NCBI GenBank assembly: GCA_038501785.1
Contig: JBAMJR010000097.1
Location: 7,921,001 to 7,985,000, forward strand
Direction: 5' to 3'
Source of the DNA: Myoxocephalus aenaeus
Lineage: Eukaryota; Chordata; Actinopteri; Perciformes; Cottidae
DNA length: 64,000 nt
Positions 56,601 through 64,000 of the stretch are shown one piece after another. The notes beneath the pieces were generated by a model, which worked only from the letters and a program-made list of their open reading frames with translations, searched no databases and was not told the origin of the DNA. Each line of letters starts with the position of its first letter. Within the stretch, counting starts at the first letter, position 1. The position numbers were made by a program, and so were the translations under genes.

Positions 56601-59600
56601 CAGGAACAAAGTCCATTTTACTGGCATGACGTACACAGAACGTGTCCGTTTGAATTGACAGGAAGCTTGAATGAATTTAAAGCGATTCTCAAATGTAGAA
56701 TGAAAGATCATATCAGTAATTTGTGCTCGGTGTTTGGATGCTAAAAACAAAAACTAAATTCTGTTGCTGTGTGTGTGTAACAGGCTAAATGTTGACCTGC
56801 GTCCTTAACGCGGCAAACAAGACCACATGACATAACGTGCCGTATGACAGAGGGAAGACATCACAGAGCGCTGACACACTGTGCTTTCCTTCAAAAACAC
56901 AGAGGAAAGGATCTGCATGCTCTTGACGAGGTTTCAAGGCAGTTTACTGATAATCAAATAGTCGAAGCTCGGTTTGGCGGCCACTGCTCTCCCTTCTCAA
57001 AAGCTGCATTCAATGTGTCCTCTAGCACTAAAAATGGTTCCAGTGTGAAAGAGGATTGGTGAATGTCTCTTGTTCAAAGCTGATGAAGATACAATAAGCC
57101 TTCCTCCAAAAATTATATTGATTATTATAACGAAACTAAATTGAGTCACTCATCCAAGTGCCACTGGAGGAATTGGCATAATAAAGTGTACAAATCAGGC
57201 TTATTTGCTGGATTTAAAAGCCAAGACAACCTTTATAATTAATCAAACTAATTACAGTTGAGTGTGCCTGCGAACCAGTTTCTAGTGAGGAGTAATGGCT
57301 TTAACGGTTTTGTATTGTTTGAGGTTTCTCTGATTATACCACCCTGCTGCCTTCTGTTAGTTCCAACTGCCCTGACGACAGTATTGAACACACGCTGGGA
57401 GGACATGTTATAGCAATGTGCAAATAAAATGCATAAAGAGCCCTATTATGCACACATTGATTTATTAATGAGGTGTCAGTCTGCCAGATTGCTCTTGTGT
57501 TGTTTTTTTTGCATCGTTTACTCCTTCGTCGTCATGTTTTGGCACTGAGCGTCAAAGACATCTTGGCAAGCAGGTTGGTCAATATTGTGACGTGCTTTTC
57601 ATCAGATTTACTGATGAAAAAAAATCTTTTACATCAGACATGTAAAAAGACAAAAGCTTCTCCTTAAAGCCTTGTCTGAAATCCAGTCGGGGGTCTGGTC
57701 TGGTGCCTACTGAGGTATATTACACTAATGATGAAGTATTTTTTGCTTCCCCGGCACTGCCCGGGCCACAGAGGAACTTTGAAGATCTGTGGGGCACTGC
57801 AGATCCCTCTCTGCCTCTCCCTGTGTTTCATTATTAAAGCTGATTTCTCCATATGGCATAAAAAAGTAAAGAAACACATCGAGAAGTTCTGTAGGCTACC
57901 ACAGTTCCCACAGGAGACAGACAGGGGGAAGAGAGATGGAGAGGGCTGACATGCTGACATATCAAGCCAGCAGGCAGTAGTTTAACAAACAGAATGCCAG
58001 AGATGCCTTCAGGGTGAGAATAAAGTAGCAGAGAGAGACAGAGAATCACACTGTTAATTGTAAAAAGCTCAATATTGAAGTGAAGCATCCATTAAGAATA
58101 GTTAAATGTATTACACAACAGGATGAATGTCACTCACTTCTCTGCTACTACACTGCCATCTCAAGGTAAACAAAAACAACAACAGCAGGATATTTTGAAG
58201 CTCTTGTGGCTATCGATGCGATAGCCACAAGAGCTTCAAAATATTCAACTCAACAGACTTCTAACAAATCTGACAAAGTGTCAAGTTGCTTCACCCTCCC
58301 TCAAGCGTAATATTATTTAACATGCAAGGACTACTAGCGAGTGGGGTTGTAATTTACTACTGTAATAAATAACCATCATAGCGAAAACATTATTAGTTAT
58401 GTAATGAATGTCATCTGAAGAAAACAATGATTATTATTGTTAGTTAATTTACATATTGTGTCAAACTAAAATAGATGGGCCCCCCCTGAGAGTGTGAGAT
58501 ACTATGCAAACAATGCATCTATATATTCTTGATTATCTATTACAACTGCACAGGCTGCAATTAGTTGATTTTGACTGTATATTCATTAGAATTTAAATCA
58601 TTATTTTGAAATGCACTAATCAAAACAGAAACAGAAAACAATGAATAAAAGTAATGAGGACCAAAAGTCATACAAAAGTCATTGGAATTTTTTTTTAAAT
58701 AAACTAGTTCTGGGGTCTGCGAGGACCCCAGTTGGTAGGATAAGGGCTAAGCCCCGTCTCCAATGAATGAGAGCAATAATGATACTCACCACAACGGCAC
58801 CATTCAATGCACACACAATTGCAATAATCCCATACAATGTGAGACCTGGGCACGAGAGAAAATGAGTGCTTGTTTATTTGCACTTAACAGGCACGCAGAA
58901 AGGATCCATGCAGATGACTCATTGGGATAATCTGCTTCCTAAATGACTCTCGGAAATTAAAACTAAATTGGTATTTGTGTTATCAACTTAAAACTGCAGT
59001 GTTACACCTGCCGTATCCATGATGACAATGGCTGCAAACAGGCTGGAATAATGACAGTCTGGCTCTAAGGAACCGACAAGCAGGATGAGGAAGAGAAGGC
59101 GGAAGCCTTAAGGGCGTTGGTGAAGAAACAGAAAGAAGGAAAGTGGGAAGACTTCACAAGAGTGTGTCCCCTGTCTGTCTTCAGCCAAACAGAAGAGAAC
59201 AGAATAGCTGTAGATTAAAGTGCAAGAGTGCTGAGAGACATAATGAATATAGCTGTGTGCAGTATGTCAAGTAAGAAACAATATATGACAAGCAATAAAA
59301 TGAACAACGCCACATAAAACACAACTCAATATTATTCACATATGTGCCTGTAATGATCTGAAACAGGACACCCCAGGTGTATTGTTGTACTCATACTGTA
59401 GCACTCACAAAACAACAGTTTAAACCATGACCTCTCACGGCAAGACACGTGAATTAAAATGGCTTCTATGGGTACTCACGATGACTCCCTTTTTACCTAC
59501 TTTATGCTAATCCACTGCAGTTTTAGGGAAAACCTATCCAGTATAAATGTGTTATTTTTACATATTCTAAAAAGGGTGTATTTGCATTTTCTTTTGCATA

Positions 59601-61585
59601 CTGAGTTCCATAAACAGTCTTGAAATTGCAACACTTGGGTATGACTGGAAAGCTGAGAAGTGGCCATTTCATTGTATTGGCACCACTTTTGGAAACTTGA
59701 TGTCACTAAAATGAAAGTGAGTGAATGAAGTGAGAGGGAACGCAGAGATAAACAAAGATATGCTTTTCCATTGAAACAGAAAAAGAGGTTTACATTAACA
59801 CATGTATTATTTTGTTTAAATTAACTATGCCTCTTACAGTTTAAATATATTTATATATGCCATCTTCTGAAGTCAATTAATTCCTGTATGTTTTTAACTC
59901 CATGAATCATACAGGTTTCATCAAGATCATGAGAATAAAATCGTCCTTTCTTATCACCTCATAATCCAGCCTGATTCCAGATCAGGCCTGCATTGCTCAT
60001 AGTGAGGCTCAAATTACTCTGTGGACTGAAAATGGCAGTACAACAACAAATTACCTGTTGAAAATCCACTCAAATTGATCAAAATGGCTCACAAATCATG
60101 TGCTTGGCGAAGTTAGAGTATTTAACTTGCTTCTTTATGTATTGATGTCACATAAAACAGCTGGTTAGGCAGTCTGAGACAGAGAAGAAGAGAAATCTTT
60201 GCATACAAACAACCAAGTCTTCTCCTCCCCTTCTCTCCTCATCTCCACCATCTGCTCCAAGCTGCCTTTTCCAGATGCCAGCAGAGGTGGCTGCCATACT
60301 GCTGAACCTGTATAGTTATGCAAATGATATCATGCATATTCAAATCATTCAATATTCAGAAACCTCTCAGGATATTGGTGGGGTACGTGGTTTCGCACTG
60401 GGATAGAAATATTTAGTCACTGGCAGACACCTTGACCTTTACAATAGGGAAATTAAGGATTGTTTTCCTGGTGTGCAATACAAGAAAAAGAGGAGGGAAT
60501 CAGAAAGAGAGTCTGAGAAAGAGAGAGATAGGAAGCCCCATGGGCTCTGACATACATTCAACTGACAGTCACGGATATGACTAACGAAAGTGGTTTGTGG
60601 TACATTTATAAAAAAATTGTTACAAATCACCAAGAATATGAATTGGAAGCCAAATTTTAAATCACATGGCAAATACATCCAAATGATATTGAAATCTTTA
60701 GTTTTGATAAATAAGAAATGAAAATACATTATTTCACTCCCGAAGCAATGAATCTCCTATTATCGATTTCTCATGTTCTAAGGCTAAGTCTCAATGTGCA
60801 TCATTTCTGAAGTCAGTGAGAGTTTTATTGTAGCTCATTACCTTGAAAGTCTTGTCCATGGAGGCAGACAGCAGCAGATGACTGAGATGAGGCACAGGAC
60901 ACCATCGCACTGTGTTGACTGGTCCCTGGTGGCCTCCAAGGCTCATCAAAAGCCTCCTCGGTATTCCTGCAGTGCCGGGCTTGTGGCCAAGATACGGCTT
61001 TACTCTCGCCGACACATCTGAAAGAATTTGGCTTTCCCTGGTCAGATTCCCTGGGTTTTGCTCTGCTGTGTACTTTGGGGCCACCGTCCCTACTGAAGTG
61101 GCCAGTCTCTGTCTCTTAGGGATGTACGGTCTGACACCAGACCGTACATCAGTGTGATTTCTTTTAGCTGGATTCAACCCATCACCGAAACTTTGTGGCA
61201 TGGGAGGAAGAGTCTGTAGTGGTGAGATATTCCCCTGAGTCGCAGGTACACTCAAAGGAGCTGCAGTATCTCTTAAATGCTTTTCCTGTGCTGTCCCGTC
61301 ACGGCAAAATTTGCTTTCCCAGTCATAACAGCTTTGTGGCTGTGAATGTGGGTGAAGTAAAGAACTGCGTCTTTCTGAGACATTTCCATAATAGTCCAAC
61401 ACTGACCTGTCAGGGTCAGGTGTAAAGCTGTGAGAGCTCGGTATTATCTCAGAGGATTTACACATCCTGACTTCTTGGTTTTGTTCACAAGATCCAGTTT
61501 GAATAGAAGCTGATGTTACCGCCTCCGTTTGATCAAGATGATCATCCTCTGATTCTGAATCTTCGTAAGCCACCAATGAAGACAT
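46084..61585 (-). CDS. wdr25: wdr25: WD repeat-containing protein 25 (gene span)
   Basis: Six coding exons on the minus strand, 61585-60842, 56547-56400, 49749-49619, 48290-48120, 47692-47552 and 46305-46084, join in frame with GT...AG junctions to give about 518 residues (human WDR25 about 544). The first ~215 residues are polar and poorly structured (MSSLVAYEDSESEDD, SGVRPYIPKRQRL). WD40 repeats follow from GGHQGPVNTVRWCP to the C-terminus EIKVWH. The protein is close to human WDR25, a relative of the splicing factor PRP17/CDC40; WD propellers hold protein partners, but the role of WDR25 itself is not established. It lies tail-to-tail with begain and head-to-head with wars1. Confidence 0.93.
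46306..47551 (-). other. wdr25: wdr25 intron
   Basis: About 1.2 kb between the last two coding exons; nothing recognised besides an A-rich run near 46553-46572. Confidence 0.7.
47552..47692 (-). CDS. wdr25: wdr25 coding exon
   Basis: Acceptor GGCCACCAG|G and donor AAG|GTCAGT. Encodes [40 protein letters not shown] and RRYEAHK, nearly the same as human WDR25 ([20 protein letters not shown]). Phase 0 at both ends. Confidence 0.94.
47693..48119 (-). other. wdr25: wdr25 intron
   Basis: A 427-base intron with no other feature recognised. Confidence 0.7.
48120..48290 (-). CDS. wdr25: wdr25 coding exon
   Basis: Acceptor GCTTCCAG|G and donor CAG|GTAAAG. Encodes VVKVYKAGIQQTLDILFLRG, DSADRTLIAWDYQTTAKVSN and QIYQ, matching the human block ATIQQTLDILFLREG...RDSADRTIIAWDF. 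Phase 0 at both ends. Confidence 0.94.
48291..49618 (-). other. wdr25: wdr25 intron
   Basis: About 1.3 kb; no other gene or clear repeat recognised. Confidence 0.6.
49619..49749 (-). CDS. wdr25: wdr25 coding exon
   Basis: Acceptor CTGTAG|G supplies two bases of a split Gly codon; the donor reads AAG|GTCAAA, a weak but valid GT site. Encodes QQVVKLDNQFKVMCVVPHPS, SPDVFLCGGYSSMVKAWDSR and SCK, similar to human [27 protein letters not shown]. Confidence 0.9.
50047..50270 (+). repeat. Dispersed teleost repeat, hAT-like
   Basis: Begins AAGCTGTTACGATTAGTCGATT and continues with diverged sequence, resembling a very common teleost repeat that opens GCTGCAACGATTAGTCGATT. Related words occur at 36010-36090. 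Confidence 0.5.
53643..53674. repeat. (GT)n microsatellite
   Basis: About 16 GT units in a wdr25 intron, preceded by a shorter GT run at 53626-53637. Confidence 0.93.
55559..55631. repeat. 73-base hairpin, 33-bp arms
   Basis: The left arm (55559-55591) pairs with the right arm (55598-55631) with a single one-base bulge; the loop is GTTGTT. The core is AGTATACCTTAGGC. Confidence 0.93.
55863..56081 (+). pseudogene. Unidentified 72-codon frame inside a wdr25 intron
   Basis: The frame has no ATG at its start (it opens after a stop at 55830 and reads through TTG at 55863). It reads LGIKGNLLGAIGGIFGMGW, then a charged part (EMSHDEREKQLCNLYNEF), and stops at TAA. The composition looks protein-like: a hydrophobic Gly-rich start and a soluble, likely helical remainder. 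I do not recognise the family. It may be a relic of an inserted exon or mobile element, or a chance frame. Confidence 0.3.
56400..56547 (-). CDS. wdr25: wdr25 coding exon
   Basis: Acceptor TTTCTGGCAG|G and donor ACAG|GTGAGA. Encodes VWDGAESGRCLRVYTCHSGA, VRDARWTPCGRQLLSGSFDN and KAVITDVET plus one base, similar to human HSGAVRDACWSPCGRRLLSGGFD. One WD repeat. Confidence 0.94.
56548..60841 (-). other. wdr25: wdr25 intron, 4.3 kb
   Basis: Holds a perfect hairpin (58190-58244); no other exon or repeat recognised. Confidence 0.6.
58190..58244. repeat. Perfect 55-base hairpin, 26-bp arms
   Basis: ATATTTTGAAGCTCTTGTGG... at 58190-58215, loop ATG, then the exact inverted complement to 58244. No mismatches. 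Confidence 0.96.
60842..61585 (-). CDS. wdr25: wdr25 first coding exon
   Basis: The ATG (61585-61583) opens MSSLVAYEDSESEDDHLDQ, 17 bases inside an exon whose acceptor is TTCAAACAG|G at 61602. The frame is open further upstream, but that part would lie before the acceptor. The exon encodes 248 residues ending MDKTFK, with donor AAG|GTAATG, and includes SGVRPYIPKRQRL and the first WD repeat. A 13-bp inverted repeat lies in it at 61121-61150. Confidence 0.92.
61121..61150. repeat. Inverted repeat inside wdr25 coding sequence
   Basis: GATGTACGGTCTG, loop ACAC, then the exact inverted complement. On the minus strand it encodes DVRSGVRPYI. Confidence 0.95.
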
Positions 61586-61602
61586 CTTCACATGATGATA
61601 CC

Positions 61603-63071
61603 CTGTTTGAAAATAATATAGGGAAAATAAAAAAGGGACAACAGGTGAGATATGCATTCATCGATTAGAGGCCTACCGGTGACATCTAGTGGTGGCTTGT
61701 ATTTTTGCACCTCAACGTATACTGACATGGCACTTTTAGATTTGTTACAACAGCAGAAGTTGAATTTACAAACGTTTTGTTGGGAATTTATTGTTTTATT
61801 AGAGTGCAATGTATAGCACCCAGCCAACCATTTTATTTTAAAAGGTAAAGACAGGAATACCATTTATGATATATCCACAATTTCAATCTGTTAGCAAACG
61901 TTACGTTAAGACTTTTAGCATTAACGTTAGATAAACATTAACTTAGTTCATGTTAACGTGCGTGGGTAAGTTGTACTGTGAGCTGAGACCTTTAACACAA
62001 CGCCAAAACAGAAAGAGAGTTGCGTTAATAACTAACCTAGCTAGACAAGTCAACTAAGCTAGGTTAACTACATTCGGACAGATCAAGTTACCTTTATGTA
62101 TATTGTATGTATTAGTTGTCTTATAAACTTGAGTAAACTTACAGACAATACGCTGTTACGGTTCCTTCTTAAAGTGTGCGTCTAATGTTAGGATACGTTC
62201 TTAAATGCCACCAATGTAGTTAGCTAAATCAGCTAACGTTGATAGTTTACGTTTCTAACACGTCTAATAACACGTCAATCAAGCGCGACGCAGTGAATCT
62301 GACTTAAACCTAAAATAACTGACGTCTGAGCGTTACCGTGGTTAAAATGGTCAAACGTTAGGTCCAAAATCCCACAAACATCATTAAAGATTGTGCAGTT
62401 TTGTAATAAAAGTAATACATCGATCACAACATGCTTACACGTAAAAGCTTTTATTTTGAAAGCTGCCGGTAGGAACCGAAGTGGCTGTCCTGCTCCATGT
62501 TTTCCTCCGACATACACCGTTTAGATTAGGTAGTTTAACTCCTGGGTTTTCCATGAACTCAAGCTGACAAAAAAAAAGACAACCTACTGCGCATTTAATG
62601 CATTAAACAGACTTCCCACGGTAGCACCCTTGAGGTCATTATTTAATAGCGGAACCTTTGACTAAGCGTGTTTGTCTGGGAAGCATTTGATCCAAACACT
62701 ACCTCAGTCAGGCTGATGCAAGTTGTATGAGCTGTCAGCGGTGTGTAAAGAATATACGGTATGCCGACTAGTCGCTTATTTAATCATAAATAACATTAGC
62801 CCCTCTATTATTAAATGTAATTGTAATAATGTTATCATTTATGATATATGGCAGCGTGAGGTTAATCTAGAGGTAGTGTCAGACGATTAGCTAGCTCAAT
62901 AGCTTTCGTCATCAAGTTGGCTGTGGTATGTTCACATATGGGAAGATTTTAAACTACTGTGGGAGGGGATACTTGAGCGGTTAAGATAGATGCTGTACAG
63001 AACATGTAGCTTTCAGTTATGTTATATATTTGGTGAGTAACGTTAATTTATTTTAACTCTTTTGTAAGAAG
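61603..63071. promoter_or_regulatory. Shared upstream region of wdr25 and wars1
   Basis: The two genes are head to head with 1.49 kb between their start codons. The region should hold the non-coding first exon of wdr25, the 5' UTR of wars1 and both promoters, possibly a bidirectional one. A minus-strand donor (TTGTCT|GTAAGTTT) at 62143/62142 could end wdr25 exon 1. AACGTT-containing words recur at about 61898, 61922, 62235, 62354 and 63039. No TATA box is convincingly placed. Confidence 0.5.
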
Positions 63072-63173
63072 ATGACAGACTGCGAAGGAGCCAAGAGTCC
63101 TCTGGAGCTCTACGAGAAACTGGCAGCACAAGGAGACGAAGTCAGGGCCTTGAAAACAGCGAAAGCAGAGAAA
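63072..63173 (+). CDS. wars1: wars1 first coding exon
   Basis: The ATG at 63072 opens 34 codons (MTDCEGAKSPLELYEKLAAQ to KTAKAEK) and the exon ends AAA|GTAGGT in phase 0. The match to the WHEP start of WARS1 supports this start. Confidence 0.93.
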
Positions 63174-64000
63174 GTAGGTGCTCGTAATTTACCGTGTAAA
63201 AAACAGTGATTTAACTCTGTGGGTTAGTTATTAGAGAGTTATTTTTTTGCTTCAGTACTTTTATTTTTTATTTTTTTACCTATTGAGAATTGGTCAATAG
63301 AATAATATTATTGAATAATTTGTATCAACATTGTTACATACACTGTGATTCCCCGAGCTGACAGCACTGAAAAGTGACATTTGAAACAATTCAATCGCAA
63401 CAATTTTTTTTTTTAACTGTGTCAATTTAATCCACATAACACACTGTCCATGGATTTTCCACAGTAACATTTTTACTACTGACTATTTAACTGTTTAAGT
63501 GTATTCCATTCACCTTCATTGTATAAAGGGGATACAGAAATCTTAGAAACCGAGAGCTGAAACCAAAATCTATCGACATAGTGTTGCATTTTGGGTGAGC
63601 TAACCCTTTAAAATATAATGAGAATAGCCACTTCCGTTGTGATTTGGCTGCTTTATCTGACAAAAGTGTTTGGGTTCCTCAGGCTGAAGTTGATGCTGCT
63701 GTCCAGATGCTGCTAAAGTTGAAAGTAGACTACAAACAGTTGACGGGTCAGGATTACAAAGCAGGCTGTCCGCCCTCAGAAAACTCTGTTGCCCCTGACA
63801 ACGGGCCAGCAGCAGATGGCGCTGATGATGACGACACCGTTGACCCGTGGAACGTTTCCACCAACAACGCCAAGGGAGTGGATTACGAAAAACTCATAGG
63901 TAAGATTAAAAGCAGCTTCAAGTGTGGCCTTCACACAAAGAGCTGCATTTCTACGTTTTTAACTCTGATAAACATTTGTGACAGATATATTTTCAATCAC
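63072..64000 (+). CDS. wars1: wars1: cytosolic tryptophanyl-tRNA synthetase (partial, runs off the window)
   Basis: Two coding exons (63072-63173 and 63683-63899) encode the N-terminus: MTDCEGAKSPLELYEKLAAQ, then the rest of a WHEP domain (DEVRALKTAKAEK, AEVDAAVQMLLKLKVDYKQL), an acidic linker and DPWNVSTNNAKGVDYEKLI. The last block matches human WARS1 DPWTVQTSSAKGIDYDKLI, just before the catalytic core. The enzyme joins tryptophan to its tRNA in the cytosol; the WHEP domain is a non-catalytic extension of vertebrate forms. The HIGH- and KMSKS-like catalytic motifs lie beyond the window end. Confidence 0.95.
63174..63682 (+). other. wars1: wars1 intron with a dispersed-repeat fragment
   Basis: A 509-base intron. 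Around 63500-63612, the stretch with TACAGAAATCTTAGAAACCG and TTGGGTGAGCTAACCCTTTA resembles a common teleost non-autonomous DNA repeat. Confidence 0.6.
63683..63899 (+). CDS. wars1: wars1 second coding exon
   Basis: Acceptor GTTCCTCAG|G and donor ATAG|GTAAGA. Encodes AEVDAAVQMLLKLKVDYKQL, TGQDYKAGCPPSENS and the DPWNV...VDYEKLI block, ending with one base of a split codon. Confidence 0.94.

Overview
This is vertebrate nuclear DNA, almost certainly from a teleost fish. Three multi-exon genes are recognisable by protein sequence and by order: begain (+ strand), wdr25 (- strand) and wars1 (+ strand, cut off by the window end). The same neighbours sit together in other vertebrates (BEGAIN, WDR25, WARS1). 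Long introns, many (GT)n, (AT)n and (CT)n microsatellites, hAT-type and other small DNA transposons, an L1-type fragment and a Ty3/gypsy element also fit a spiny-rayed fish. No bacterial-style operon, CRISPR array, rRNA or tRNA gene was seen.

Layout. 1-7.03 kb is a three-layer nest of transposons. An outer DNA element (68-7025) has CTG direct repeats on both sides. A second copy of the same family (88-5760) is inserted near the left end of the outer copy, also flanked by CTG. A broken Ty3/gypsy retrotransposon (836-5242) is inserted inside that second copy. An L1-like fragment follows on the minus strand. From 7.3 to 42.2 kb the window is mostly begain introns, with coding exons at 24071-24232, 26762-26828, 32916-33023, 36725-36808 and 40700-42244, and a candidate 32-base microexon at 9457-9488 that joins in frame. 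The begain 3' UTR runs to about 45.5 kb. wdr25 lies tail-to-tail with begain and reads right to left in six coding exons from 61585 to 46084. wars1 starts at 63072, head-to-head with wdr25 across about 1.5 kb of shared upstream DNA; two coding exons are in the window.

What the genes do. BEGAIN is a postsynaptic coiled-coil protein that binds the guanylate-kinase domain of PSD-95. WDR25 is a WD40 protein related to the splicing factor PRP17/CDC40, function poorly known. WARS1 is cytosolic tryptophanyl-tRNA synthetase. They are chromosomal neighbours, not a pathway.

I found no clear new biological system. The items most worth a second look are the nested transposons with CTG target duplications, a set of long near-perfect hairpins (28658-28768, 38127-38274, 55559-55631, 58190-58244, and one inside wdr25 coding sequence at 61121-61150), the candidate begain microexon, an unidentified 72-codon frame at 55863-56081, and a 1,200-bp element at 21691-22890 with a 5-bp flanking duplication.
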